From Bisporella sp. PMI_857 (Eukaryota > Ascomycota > Leotiomycetes > Helotiales > Helotiaceae): a stretch of 64,000 nucleotides of DNA. How positions within the stretch are numbered: position 1 is the first letter of the stretch; each line of letters begins with the position of its first letter. The translations under genes and the position numbers were made by a program. Where the stretch lies: positions 124,001-188,000 of the forward strand of contig JAJSPD010000066.1 in the NCBI GenBank assembly GCA_021307315.1. The letters are read 5' to 3'. Positions 1 through 12,009 of this stretch are shown in pieces. The notes beneath the pieces were generated by a model that worked only from the letters and a program-made list of their open reading frames with translations, was not told the origin of the DNA and did no database searches.

Positions 1-1600
1 AAGAAGGCGATAGAGCTAGAGCTCGAGAATCTAACTACAGCACTCTTTGAGGAAGCCAACAAGGTAGGCAATCCCTGTGAATCTGGAAATTCATTTGCTA
101 ACAATCCAGATGGTCATATCGGCAAGAGAAGAGGCGCAAAAGGAGTATGACATCGTTCAGAAACGGAACGAGCAACTAAAAACGCAGCTTGCAGACACGG
201 ATAGTCTGCTCAAATCCCATCAAGAGCAACTTGCGGAATTGAAGCAAGTGATGGAGCAGATGACTGCTGACAGAGACGATCAAACAAATCCCACAGCGCC
301 ATCAACACCTGGACTCAGTAAATTTGACAGCAAGGACGAAACATCGGAAGATGCATACGCTCTTCAATCTACATCTGCACAGGAAACAATTTCTCCTACA
401 TATCCGACTAGTTTCACCCATCTGCTGCACACAGTTCTTAGAACAGATCTTTCAGCGTACGAAGATTTCACAGCGCTTCTGAAGATGTCAAAGAATGTAA
501 TAGGAAGCAGAACATCCAGTGGCTCATATGGGTCAATAGGTTTGGGACTTGGTTTGGGAGGTTATGCATCCTCAAGCGCTCATCCTACAAACGGATCTAC
601 GTCCTCTCTTGGTACGGCTGGAACACTCGGATCAAGTCCAGTGACCCCAACAACACCTGCATCATCTGTCAGTGCCGGTTCACAAAATGGCCCTAACTCT
701 CTCACCCCTCTCAAGGAGACCAAGTTTTACAAAAGATCACTCGCTGAAGACATTGAGCCCACGCTTAGACTTGACACTGCCCCTGGTCTATCTTGGTTGG
801 CTCGAAGAACCGTCCTGAATTCAGTTTGTGATGGAACACTTATTGTGGACCCTATGCCTACATCTACAAAACCTCACTTGTATGCATGTTCATTATGCGG
901 AGAGATAAGAAAGGACTCTACGCATTCTCGAAGCCATCGATTTCGAACAAGTGAGAACGAAAATGCGCAGCGATATCCCTTATGCAAATACTGTCTAGGC
1001 CGTGTACGATCTACGTGTGACTTCTTGGGCTTTCTTCGGATTTTGAAGGATGGACATTGGAGGGCAGATGATGAGGAGTCAGAGAAAGCAGCCTGGGAAG
1101 AGAGTGTCAGATTGAGAGAGCAGATGTTCTGGGCCCGAATTGGCGGTGGAGTGGTTCCTGTCATTCATCATCCGAATGGCGAGTTGTCGAAGAGCCCTCG
1201 CGATAGTGAAGATATGCGTAAAGAGGAGGAGAGGAAATTGAGTGAGGAATTAAAACAAACGGGTGAGATAAAGCCAAAAGATGTGACGGCATCGGTAGAA
1301 CAAACACCGGGCCAGAGCACCAAGCGAAGCAGCGAGGTCATCGATCCAAGCAGCAATGTAGAGGATTCGGAGCAAGCGGATATTCTGGTTCTTAGTACAC
1401 ATTCAGATGAACCGAAAACCACAGAGATACCTACCAATAATCACGAGACTATATTAGTCTCGGAATCATCATCTAATGGTCACGACTCAGGCAGATTGTC
1501 GACCCAGTTAACGGCTTCGCCACAAGGGAGCTCACCTTCTGGTGGGGAAGCTGACGGCGTGAAGCGCCTTTCTATAACTATTCCAGGGTCTTTCGACTGA
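1..1600 (+). CDS. Sec2-type Rab GDP/GTP exchange factor (3' part, 5' end outside window)
   Basis: This is the C-terminal part of a Sec2/Rabin8-like exchange factor, which in fungi activates the secretory Rab Sec4 on exocytic vesicles. The first 63 bases encode coiled coil with the family pattern ENLTTALFEEANK. A 46-bp intron (64-109, gtaggc...ccag, branch gctaac) then joins in phase 0 to MVISAREEAQKEYD, and the coiled coil runs on for about 50 residues. A Ser/Gly/Thr-rich linker follows (about bases 290-700). The C-terminal folded region (about 715-1170) has two paired-cysteine knuckles, CSLC and CKYC, and the typical sequence around FLGFLRILKDGHW. The tail is acidic, Ser-rich and probably disordered. 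The coiled coil is the part that catalyses exchange in the yeast protein. The family call is firm; the true start cannot be seen. Confidence 0.93.
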
Positions 1601-2137
1601 TTGCAGTCAGCCAATTGTATTGTAATATCTATATGCATGGGAAAGGGAAGGGAGTTCTAGGCGTGGAGGTATGTAAGAACCCGGCGGAGGCGTTCGGGCA
1701 TATCAGATACCAGGTCTTTTTTGGGATTGCCTGGTTAGTTACTTGGCTGGACATAATTAACTGGGCGGTGGATATGAGCAAATGCTCGCTCATGAAGAGA
1801 TGTGATAATATAGATAAATAGAGAAACTGGAAATGTTAGTATAACATGTACGCAACCTAAGTTTATCTTGCAATTAGCTACAGAATCGTGATCTTTAAGA
1901 AAAAATATATACAATCGAGCCTAATACTGTAAAGAGGAGCAAAATGGACATTTTTTAACTCAAAGTATGTCATCTCAATATATTGATTCATCAATCGAGC
2001 CTCATCCATTTTGATTGGCTGGGATCTGCTGGGCTTGGCAAGGCTGATTTCTCTCACGCGACGAGCTTGACAGCATGTTGCCTGGCTTTTAACCAAATCA
2101 ACTCCACGCATAAGACGTCTTGCTGGATTATTCGAGT
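1601..2137. other. Intergenic: Sec2 3' UTR and SF3a1 promoter
   Basis: No gene is supported here. A short open stretch at 1615-1821 begins in the Sec2 3' UTR, has no homology I recognise and is treated as chance. The last about 150 bases before 2138 are the likely promoter and 5' UTR of the next gene. Confidence 0.6.
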
Positions 2138-3835
2138 ATGGCTCCATCAGCAACGAACGGCGATGCTCTAGCGGCACTTGAGGAGATTAAGGCTCCAGCG
2201 GGTGTGGTTTTGCCCCCAAAAGAAATCAAAGGTGCGTCTCGAAAATTTATGCCTAAGATGGTATCAACTAACAACTTCGCAGCTATTCTTGAAAAAACAG
2301 CAGGCTATGTGGCTAGAAATGGCGCAATATTTGAAGGTAGACGCGCTTATAATGGTGTTGTTCTCGAGCTAATGGGAATAGATCGCATTCGAGACAAGGA
2401 ACAGCACAATCCGAAGTTTTCTTTCCTTAGCGAGAACGATTCGTATCATGCATATTACATATGGCGACTGAGCGAGATCAGAGAAGGGCGTGGAACCGCA
2501 GTGGCTGCTGGACGAGCTGGAGAAGCTGCTGCCGAAGCTGAGAAACCCAAAGGTCCCCCTGAACCCCCAGAGTTCCATTTCTCAGCAAGGATGCCGAATA
2601 TCAGCGCAAAAGATCTCGAAATTGTGAAGTTGACAGCACTATTCGTCGCAAAGAACGGACGGCAGTTCATGACGACGCTATCCCAGAGAGAGACAGGCAA
2701 CTATCAGTTCGACTTCTTACGGCCGAACCATAGTTTACATAGCTTCTTTCAGAGGCTCATCGATCAATATACCGCACTTCTGAGAGCAAGTGGCATCGAT
2801 GGCGAGGGTGGCAAGCTGCAGCAGCAAAGGATACAAGAATTGCAGGCCAGTGTTGACAATAAATTCCATGTCCTTGGCCGAGCAAAGCAACGCGCAGAAT
2901 GGTTTCAGTTCCAGGATCAACAAAAGCAGAAGAAAGAAGAGGAGGCCGAGAAGGAGAGGTTGACATATGCTCAAATTGACTGGCATGATTTTGTTGTAGC
3001 AGAGACTGTAGTTTTCACGGAAGCAGATGACCATGCCAACCTTCCTCCACCGACGACGAAATCTGACTTGCAATTCGCGTCCCTAGACCAAAAGGCTGCC
3101 ATGTCCATTGGCTCGAACTTCCGTATTGAGGAAGCTATGCCAGAAGATACCGATTTTTATAATTCATATAACCAACAACCACAACAAATGGCGCCACCAC
3201 CAGTCCCTCAACCCACTTACCAACCATCCTACCAAGATACCCGAAAGAAGACAGAAGAAGAAGAGGAGGAGGAGCACAGAATTAGGGAAAGAACTGAAGC
3301 TAGACAGCGCGCTCAACAGGCGCAGGTAGAAGCAAAAGGCGGAGCGGCCCCGATGAAGATTAAGGAGAATTACGTTCCGTTGGCTCTGCAGCGGGCTAAC
3401 AAAGCCAACATTGTCATCTGCCCGAACTGTAACACCAAAATGCCCGCCAGCGAGCTCGATGAGCACATGCGAAGTAAGTTAACCAAAAGTCCATATGATA
3501 AACATATGCTAACCATTATCGCAGTTGAGCTCCTCGACCCTCGTTGGAAAGAGCAGAAGGCCAAGGCAGATAGCCGCTATGCATCTACTAATCTGTCCAC
3601 GCAAGATGTCGCAAATAACCTCAAGCGATTGGCAAGTCAGCGAAGCGATCTGTTTGATGGCGTTACGGGTCAACCTATCACGGAAGAAGAAGCCGCACGG
3701 AGGAAGAAGGCAGCGACGAGCTACGACGGCAATCCAGTTGAGAAGGGCGATAGAAGGATCGACATGATGCAGAACGTTAATGTGGAGGAGCAGATCCGAG
3801 CGTTACATCAAAAGTTTGGAGGGAATAGGAACTAA
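2138..3835 (+). CDS. prp21: Splicing factor SF3a subunit 1 (Prp21/Sap114 type), SURP-domain protein
   Basis: SF3a1 is a core part of the U2 snRNP that helps it bind the branch site. I chose the ATG at 2138 (MAPSATNG) because the reading frame upstream has no ATG. Two introns of exactly 51 bp, 2232-2282 (gtgcgt...gcag) and 3474-3524 (gtaagt...gcag), are both in frame and stop-free, so the raw frame reads straight through them. Removing them restores the family sequences PPKEIKAILEKTAGYVARNG and HMRIELLDPRWKEQ. SURP1 follows the first junction, and SURP2 is at about bases 2590-2770 (KLTALFVAKNGRQF, HSLHSFFQRL). A long charged helix, the conserved FVVAETVVF block, a Pro/Gln-rich stretch, a CPNC...H zinc-finger-like segment and a conserved C-terminus follow. 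The spliced product is 531 aa. Confidence 0.95.
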   Translation: MAPSATNGDALAALEEIKAPAGVVLPPKEIKGASRKFMPKMVSTNNFAAILEKTAGYVARNGAIFEGRRAYNGVVLELMGIDRIRDKEQHNPKFSFLSENDSYHAYYIWRLSEIREGRGTAVAAGRAGEAAAEAEKPKGPPEPPEFHFSARMPNISAKDLEIVKLTALFVAKNGRQFMTTLSQRETGNYQFDFLRPNHSLHSFFQRLIDQYTALLRASGIDGEGGKLQQQRIQELQASVDNKFHVLGRAKQRAEWFQFQDQQKQKKEEEAEKERLTYAQIDWHDFVVAETVVFTEADDHANLPPPTTKSDLQFASLDQKAAMSIGSNFRIEEAMPEDTDFYNSYNQQPQQMAPPPVPQPTYQPSYQDTRKKTEEEEEEEHRIRERTEARQRAQQAQVEAKGGAAPMKIKENYVPLALQRANKANIVICPNCNTKMPASELDEHMRSKLTKSPYDKHMLTIIAVELLDPRWKEQKAKADSRYASTNLSTQDVANNLKRLASQRSDLFDGVTGQPITEEEAARRKKAATSYDGNPVEKGDRRIDMMQNVNVEEQIRALHQKFGGNRN

Positions 3836-5303
3836 TGTACTTGTACAGGTGTATTGTTAGGTGGGCGTTCACGGATGGAATAGATGGGCATACTTACCAT
3901 ACCGCAAAAAATCATACGCGGAAGCCTGGGAAATGGTAAGCGGTTGATTGCTCTGTATTACGAGAATAAATGATTTCCAGAAACCCGATGTTATATTTTC
4001 GAAATGCGGAAGTGTTCTCAGATCCAAATCAGTTGATCGACCATACCATAGCACAAGACACCACAACACATATCCCTCTTGTCCCGCAGAAGCATAGCAA
4101 AATAGCGAAGAAACCGTTGTTCACCATACGAAGTCTTACTACCCCTACCATCAACCCATCTTCCTCCACCACTCCATCCCCATCCACACCCATCACCAAC
4201 CCACCTTCTCAACCCCCATTCACATCCCCGTCCTCGCTCGCCACATCCTCATATACTCCAGCCTCCAAACCCCCATCCCCAATCAAACCCACACTCCCGA
4301 CAACTTACTTCCCCTACAAACCCTATCCTCCCATCCTATCCCATCCCATCCTCACCTCCACCACACTTCCTCCTCTTAACTTCTCTCCCCCACCGTACCC
4401 AACCCCCCAGAACCTCGTCTCCTCAAATCGAGTTCTCCTCAACACATCAGCACGACCCCCACACAGCCAGCACGAATTTCAGAAAAGAAAAGAAGGGGAG
4501 GGGAGTGGCATGAAAAGGGATAACCCACCCATCTTCTCCCTCCCGCGCCATCAGCTCCGCGCGTTCCCGGCCAACGGGTAAAGACGCGTTCAGAAGCCCG
4601 CATACACATCACCGGCGGGCGGTGACAGAGCGGCAAGTCCGAAATTCGGCAGGTGTTTGCCAGGTGGGTTTACGCTTGGGTGGTTTGCCGGGCAGGGACC
4701 GCGCTCTCGAGGCGTGCAGGTTTTGAGCGATACCGACGGAAGAGGGCAGGGGGGAAGGTTGCTCATAGTTACATATCGATGCCTTGGCTGGAATTGCGAT
4801 GGGTGGCTGGCTTTGGGGGTGCTTGTGTACGGGCTCGTTTATTCTATTTCGGCATCGGCGCGGATCGAGCATGGGATGGATTCTCTTTGCCCTGAATGTG
4901 TTGGGTAAAGGGGGGTTACGTTTGCTTTTGGTCTCGGCCAAAAAGTGGTTGCGAGCAGGAGGCGGTCTTTGCATCTTTCTCTATGACAAGCTGCTCAATA
5001 CATAGCAATACCTGCGGTAATTTTTCGCACTCTCGAATTGGTTATAGTGATCAACATCCCGGATCATGTAGGGAATAAATATCTGAAGGGTCACATTGGA
5101 TATTACGATATCAGCCTTGTATTCTTCATTCCATCATTCCAAGGTATCGTTACATCATATCATAATCCTCATTCTCCCTCCATCCATATTCCAATGTCAA
5201 AATTCTCAATATATACTTCGAACTTCGCTCTTAGACTTCACGATAATAGGCTCTATCAGAGCTTAACCAAAATCATATCCAAATCCTTTCTATAAAATGG
5301 GTA
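3836..5303. other. Intergenic between SF3a1 and convergent Med12
   Basis: This 1.5-kb gap lies between two genes that end towards each other. It contains a strongly strand-asymmetric C-rich tract (listed separately) and GC-rich DNA at 4550-4920. Open frames at 3970-4581, 4609-4974 and 4653-4908 are low-complexity or lack family similarity, and I do not call them genes. Confidence 0.5.
4136..4470 (+). repeat. C-rich, G-poor low-complexity tract
   Basis: About 330 bases are almost entirely C, T and A on the plus strand, with repeated CCAT, CCCA and TCC motifs and very few G residues. Read as protein it would be Pro/Ser/Thr-rich (frame 3970-4581), but no conserved block is visible. It ends with a purine-rich run (gaaaagaaaagaaggggagg) near 4480-4500. 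Confidence 0.6.
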
Positions 5304-8300
5304 TCATCCACGTCCTGCACCAAAAAGCGTCAAGCTAATACTCGTATCGTTTACCCCGATAACTGGTGTTGGGTCCCCCAACATCTCCCACCTCTTTAAT
5401 GGGAATTGTGCCAGCTTCTCTTTTTCCTCCACTTGTCCATTCGCCCCCATAGCCTTCTCCTTTTGGCTCAACACCAACCACCCGCTAGGGTTCGGGGCTA
5501 TACTAAAAAGGTACGCAATTCTAGGGTCCGAGGTCGTGTCGCGCAGGCCGCGTATACATTGCTGTCGCATATCATCAGGAAGGAGATCGACAAGCTGCAG
5601 CCCAAGATCGAACGCCCGCTCAATCATGGCGCTGATGACAGGTGCCATAGGCTCTAAAGCCTGAAGCTCGAGAATAATGGCCGCAAGAGCAAGGAGCGTG
5701 CGGGCTCTACTCTCATTTCCTGCCTTGTTTAGCTCAAAGGCAGAGGAGTGAATCGTCGCAAATGAAAGCAGGAGCGGCAACCATTTGTGGAGCATGACTT
5801 CCTTTAGTTCTGTATTGTGGATATTGACGATGGAGATGAGCTGCCAGGTATTGTTGAACGTTGTGACCATTTCAGATGATAAGGTGCTATTTGGTGGTGG
5901 CATCAAGATGCTGTACGCCGTAGCTTCGATTATATAGAGGAGATTCTCTGCCTGCTTTACACGCTCTGGCATGTTTATTATCCCGTCTGTAGTCTTTGGT
6001 GAAGGAAATAGCGAAAGGAATTGCGTTTCAGCACGAGATCGAAGGTGCTGAGCAATTGATATGTCGAGTAAAGGGACAATACATGTCCAAGTCGTATTTC
6101 CCGTCGCAACGGCCATCTCAATAGCTCGATCAAATGCTTGTACATGACTTGACACGCCCCCCTCAGAGTTTGCGCTATTACTCTCAGCTGTGCTGAGCAT
6201 GGAAGAAAGCTTCAAGAGACAGAATGGTAACGTGAAGTCATCGGCTAGACTGAGAACCTTCTGCACAGATATTCTGATCGGCCGTGATAGAGAAAAGTCT
6301 GCTGTTAAGAGCTTATCCACCAAGGTGGAGACGTTTTGGGATTGAGGACTTTCCAGGGCGGTCGCTTGGAGACAAGGCATGATTAGGGTCTTGGTTGTCA
6401 AATCCGTCTCCGTGATGGCAAGTCTCTGTATGAGATTGCGGAATTCATTTTCTTCAGAGACGGCATCGAAATGCACAGGCTCCTCAAATGCGCGCTGGAG
6501 GATACGTAGCACCTCGGCTGGCTGTTCGACTTGTAACTGACTCTGCTTGATGCGTAAACGGTACGTCTCCTCGAGCGTCATGGCATTGTTTTGATTCTGC
6601 TGAGAGACAATGAGCAGCTGAAGCATCTCGTTTGATCTTAATTTCGCAGAGAGGGTATCCCCGGAGGCTAATGCACAGATAGTAGCGACATCTTTCAAAG
6701 CAAGGCAACCCCAGCTTATGAGAGGTCCAAGCACATCCATCATGAAAGGCCGGTCATCCTTTTGGAGATAGTTACTGACCCACGAAGTCATGAGAATATC
6801 GTACTGCTGCGTGCTAAAAGTCCGTAGTCTTGTAAGCAGGAAAGCACAGGATCGATATTGTTCAAACGACTTGCTCCAGCATGCCTCTAAGTGCGATATA
6901 ATACGCTGAAACAGTCTTTCCAGAGTGGCTTGATCCATACTATTTCCGCTTGCGAGAATTTTCTCTATTTCGTCAACAAAGTCGACTTCAGCGTTTTGAA
7001 TTACCCCTGCCATGTGATCAGATACAGGTGAACAAGCATCTACTGCTGTCCTATCGCTTCGATTGAGCTCTAGTGCGAGCTGTTGTGCAACATTAGCTTG
7101 CTCTGGAATCCTTGCTGCGAGATCCGACATAGATGCCAGGAGTACTCTTGGAAACGAAGCGTCCTCACTAAGAGCCCGCAGACGACCAACAAGAGTCTCA
7201 AATAAGTCATCCAACGCCCCAATAGCTGAGAAGATATCTATGTGCAGATTAAGAGTGTCGGCACATGAAGCTAGGATCTCTGGCTCGTTCGAGCATGTGA
7301 CAATTTTCAAGATATCGGCAAGCATTGAATAGTCTTCGCTGCTTTCGAGATATTGTCGGATTGTATTAAAGTCCGATATGGTGATTGCGGATGTGCCGCC
7401 TCTCACCGGAGAGTCGTCCCAGTCATCTAGTGGAGGAATTGTTGGTTGTTGCATCTGTATCTTGACTTTCTGTCTGAGCCAGAGGCCGATTTCGGACTTG
7501 ATACTCCGGTTAGAATGGCAGGAGTCTTCATAAACGTAATATTTAGCGGAATAATCTTTCGTCTTAGGGTGGAAGTCTGTGTTTCCAGGCATTCCAGGTA
7601 ATGCTTCGGATAGAGACATTTCAACCTCTTTGATATTTTCGCCTTCGTCATCAACCATAAAACCAACACGTCTGAGCAGGGTCATACGGAGAATGCGTAC
7701 ACTCTCATTAAGATTATGTGTTGGAAGCTCCACCAACAGCCGTGTAGCGCATGGCCCGTCCTTATCCACATCCTGTATTGTGTAGAGTCCACCTCTTGAT
7801 ACGAGCCACTGGAGATATGTTGCCACCGAGAAGTGATCCGAACGTGCCAATTCAGAGATGAGATGGTATAGTGTATATTTGTCACGCCAGGTTTTGCGGA
7901 TTGCCTCGTCACCGGTCTCCTCCTGCTCTAAGAACCCGATTTCACAAGCCTTGGAATCTAGAAACTCGAGAATCGAATGCGTGATATCAACCCCATATCG
8001 GGCCCACTGTCGAAGAATTCTTGTCCCGACGTAGATTTTGGCAATCCCAGGGCGGTGATACGAAGTTGCCCAATCCAAAATTGTCTGAACGAGGATGCCT
8101 TTATCTTCACCCAGGCTCCAACATCTCTTTGCCAACCCCTTGGGGAATGACCTCGACAAGGTTGAGTCAAGCAATCCAATGAGCGTTCGCCGAGTCGATG
8201 AGCCATTCCTGGTGTTTGTAGCCGAAAGTTGTTGATTTCTTCGTTCTATTGACTCGATTACTGTGGAATATCGTTGATCTTCCTCCGCCAAAATAGACTC

Positions 8301-9989
8301 AAGGATGTCTCTCTGTTTAAGCCAATTCTTTGGTGATACAAAGCTTTCTGGTTTTGACACCAAGATTCCCTTCACCAAGCTCTTTAGTCGATCAGAGAGA
8401 GGAGCCAAAATATCACTATCCGGAGAAGTGTGAATCTAGTAAATGTTAGCAAAGTATAGTCAAAAAAAAGGGCGAAAGAAGGCTGACCTCAGCCAGGTGA
8501 TTCATTAGAGCCGTCGAAAGGCGGCGCCCATATTTCCTGTGCCGCAACAGGTCTTTCCAATATATCTGAGTAACCAGTAACCAGATAGGCAACTTGACCT
8601 GAGGGCTATTCTCTAAAGATATTACAAGCCACTCCATATAATGCTCGCGATCCAAAAGATGCTCAGCGTGAAAGTGAGTCGCTAATCGAACCCTAAATCC
8701 AATTTGTTAGCATCGAGGCCATCCATAGATTGTGAAAATCTTACGCATAATTTATTTTGCCTTTAAAATCCTTCTCCCCAATAGAATTTACAATACTCTC
8801 CACAAACTGTTCTACACAGATCGTAAAATCCCGAATCCATTTGGCTTCGCCACCCATGACAATGGTACCGCCGGCACCTTTCCTCCTGAAAGCCCTAAGC
8901 TCATTCGCCCCTACACATTTGGCCAGCCATACAGCTCTGTCGATAGGGATGCTTTTGCTCAGTGACTGATCAAGGAGCACCTTTCCGCGTATCCCATGGG
9001 GGATGGACCGGCTCAGCCGTCGCAACGAAATAGTCGGGTTGGCCAAGTCTTTCAACCATAATTCTCTCTTGTAGTCTACCACAGTAACCCGCGGTGGAGG
9101 CTTGAAAGTGGAGCTTGTCTTGATCTGACCATGAGACCTTCGTTGCTCGAGAATGGTTGTGAATAGAGTCGACAAGATCGAGAGATTGGATCCTCTGTCC
9201 TTGATCCCTTTGCTTATAGCTGTCTTTCCAGCACCAGTCTCGTTCTGCGACATCTGCGACTTATCGTAGTACCCATGGCGGATAGCGGTTTCGGTATATT
9301 GGTCTTCAGGGTGCTTTCCAGTCCAGGGAAAGAAATCAACAACACCTGATTTTTCATCCTTCTCACGGTCGTCACCTATTTGAATTAGCGCAGGAAAGAG
9401 GATATGAAGAATTCAACATACCTGGCCTCATATAATGAGGCGCAATTGATGGAGCGTCTAAAACATACGGCTTCGGCCGCGCGTCCTTCTTCGCAACAGA
9501 CACCGGTCGCGCCTTCTCAATCACAGATCTCGTATGTTGCACCGGTCTCACAGGCAAAGGCATCGGCTTAATGGCAGCCTCCACATTCCCTCCTTCCGAC
9601 ACCCTCGGACTCAAATGGCTGCCACTCGGGACATCAAAGTGAAGCTGCGGTCTTCCGCGCGGGGGCGGCGCCAGCCTCCAAGCACTCGTCGGCGTAGCAT
9701 TGCCCGACAGTTTTGGGCTCTCGACGAGATGCGGACTCCTCGAGTCACCCGATATCTCCAGCTTGAGGCGCGATCCACCATTTCGGGGGAGCGTTCCATA
9801 ACGTCCCAGCGCAGCGTCGTCCTCGAACGGCAGGTCCCCAAAACTCTCGCCGGTGGTCCGCCGCACAGGCGAGGAGGGAGAGAACTGCTGCGAGAGGGTA
9901 CGATTTGGCGGAGGGCGCTGTACGATGTTGGCGCTCAACGATCGTTGGGGTTGTCGCTGGGACCCACCCAAACCGGGCCTCGTGGTCAT
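5304..9989 (-). CDS. srb8: Mediator complex subunit 12 (Srb8)
   Basis: Med12/Srb8 belongs to the CDK8 kinase module of Mediator and controls RNA polymerase II transcription. Four exons on the minus strand are 9989-9422, 9375-8745, 8692-8488 and 8435-5304. Introns are 45-52 bp and the total is 4536 nt (1511 aa). Residues 1-190 are Pro/Ser/Arg-rich and probably disordered. Joining exon 1 to exon 2 gives the Med12 signature around DFFPWTGKHPED, with HGYYDKSQ following. Exon junction 2/3 yields KINYAVRLATHFHAEHLLD, and junction 3/4 yields NHLAEIHTSPDSDILAPL. The long last exon is alpha-helical and matches fungal Srb8 (for example RILRQWARYGVDITHSILEF and HLISELARSDHF). Length fits fungal Med12. 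Start ATG is at 9989. Its 5' region faces the Asterix gene across about 2 kb. Confidence 0.95.
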
Positions 9990-10598
9990 GATTGTGCCAT
10001 TCCGAGCTGAGATAAATTCGATTTCAAGTTGAAGATGGGTTTGTGAGTTCGTAGATGATAACGTATAGTGGTGTATTCAAGTTCAAGGGTAGGGTTAAGG
10101 GTTAAGAATGGGGGATGGAAGTTGGGGATTGATGTAAAGTAGGGTTGTCGATGTCAGGATAGGTAGGGCGGGAAGCGGTTGTCTTGCACTGTAAGAATTG
10201 GAAATGCCAAGATACATATGGGCTTTGGAGGTTGCAAGGGTTCACCAAATTCGGGTCGGGATGCGGGACGATGGGTGATGGGCCAGGAAGGAGAAGGAAG
10301 AGAGTGAGTGGGCTAACCTAGAGTGGGTAGTTATGACAAGAAAGGGATGGTCAGAATTGTATACTTGTGCTCTGTTCCGAGGAGTGCCGTAGGACAGTTG
10401 TGTTGTTATGATTATTATTATTAATATTGCTGCTGTTGTTGTTGGGTATACGATATACTGATCCTGTCTGACATCTTGGACGGTAAAACATATGAGAGGA
10501 GGGCCAGATCTTGTAGCACACCAAAATTACTGTATCATCTACAAAGACTGAAATGATGTATATCGCTGTCTCTACTGTTCCAGCCTATCTAACCCCCT

Positions 10599-10613
10599 CC
10601 CCCCCCCCCCCCC
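10599..10613 (+). repeat. Poly-C homopolymer (15 C)
   Basis: Fifteen consecutive C residues follow a C-rich lead-in (acccccTcc). Long G/C homopolymers recur in this window at 11780, 42341 and 46887. Confidence 0.8.
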
Positions 10614-11779
10614 GGCGATTAATCACTATATCAAACACGCAGCGGCACCGCACAAGCACGCAAGCAGGGTGGTCCGGAAGTTCAAGATCCTGGTCCCGCA
10701 GAGATCAGCCCTTTTCGCAGAATCAGCATCAGCACCAAGCATCAGCACTGAGCCACTTTTTCGCTGACAACCAGCACACCAAAAAAAGTAACCTGAACCC
10801 CGAACACACCACCCACCGCCATGCCATACCCTACTCGGGTTACGTGACGTTCCACACATCCATTTTCCCTTTCACAGATTCTTTGATAGACAAGGCGAGT
10901 ACAGCGGGGAGGTATACGATTAAGCTTTCGGTAGGAACAGGGGATGGTTTGAGAAATTTGATCTTTTTTTTAAAAAAAAATTTATTTAAAAAAAAGGTAT
11001 TTTTGCTTCTCCTCCTATTAATGTAATGCGCCTGTTGTGTTCAAGCCCCGATTATGATAGAGCGGCATACGGCAGCCAGAGTGACACGAAAGGCTCTAGA
11101 GAGGCGTGGCAAAAATATGGAAGCTGGCAATGTATAATGTGAGGCACAACATCATTGTCATTGGCCAGATACTTTCCGGTTGAATGCTTTTTCAGCAGTC
11201 CCCTTCCCCAATCTGCATTTGGTTATCAGCAATACATTTCGGGGCCGGCGTTCGAAGGACGTTTTTGACAAGCCGGGCAAAGAGGGATAATTGTACAACT
11301 GTACAAAAAGACCCTGTACCTGCATTTGTTCTCCTCGGTTGCTGAAATGGTACTTTCCGGACAGTTTCGACAGTGAGCTGTTTGGGGCTGAAGGTGAACC
11401 CTTGCCTGTGAAAGAAAAAGAGTTCACTTAGTAAATAAATGTCCTACACATCAGACTTTTTTGGCAGAGACAACTAACTATCAGAGAATATCAAAGACAC
11501 TCTAACCTTGAATTGGAGATTCAATAACTGTATTATCTGGGAGTATGAGTATTCACGGTGATTCCTCGAGATCTCCCAAGGCGGGGGCGGGCTTGGATAT
11601 AAGTTGCCACAATGAGGAGAGTAACGCTGATTGCACTCGCAACCTCGAATGACAGCTCCCATAGACAATCAATCTTTCCAGCTTCCAATGACATAATTTC
11701 ATAATCTCATTTTCAAACAAGCCACCTCGCAAAGCAAACCTCCCAAGGACGACCTCTCGACCTCCTGACTTCCTAACGT

Positions 11780-11792
11780 GGGGGGGGGGGGG
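11780..11792 (+). repeat. Poly-G homopolymer (13 G)
   Basis: Thirteen consecutive G residues are followed by agggagaggggg-like purine sequence, about 220 bases upstream of the Asterix start. Confidence 0.8.
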
Positions 11793-12009
11793 AGGGAGAG
11801 GGGGTGAGGCAAATCTTAGAGTTGAAGTTTGAAAACACCCTGTTCTGACATATTATAGTAATCTAGCGGCGTCCACCTATCAAGCCCTCACCACCATCTC
11901 CAAACTTTTATCTAAGCGAACACTGATTGGTCACGCGCTTGCTTCAACCTCGCAATATCAATTGGAGTTCCCATTAACACCGCAAGCCTTTGTCAATCCA
12001 CCAGCAATC

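Larger units (their letters stand above)
9990..12009. other. Divergent intergenic region (Med12 / Asterix)
   Basis: This 2.0-kb region should carry the promoters of both neighbours. It contains homopolymer tracts, a T/A run at 10963-10996 and a possible long 5' leader. Open frames at 10553-11026 and 11158-11427 cross these low-complexity tracts and show no family similarity, so I leave them out. Confidence 0.5.

Noticed and set aside
874..1437. Antisense frames inside the Sec2 gene, and similar antisense frames in Med12, ADE1, the transporter and the HET gene
   Set aside because: They mirror well-supported coding exons on the other strand and show no independent features.
1615..1821. 68-codon frame just after Sec2
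   Set aside because: Lies in the 3' UTR position and matches nothing recognisable.
3970..4974. Open frames of 203 and 121 codons between SF3a1 and Med12
   Set aside because: Low-complexity Pro/Ser/Thr or Arg/Pro composition, no conserved block, and overlap with a skewed non-coding tract.
10553..11026. 157-codon frame upstream of Med12
   Set aside because: It crosses a 15-C run and an A/T homopolymer and has no family similarity; more likely leader or promoter DNA.
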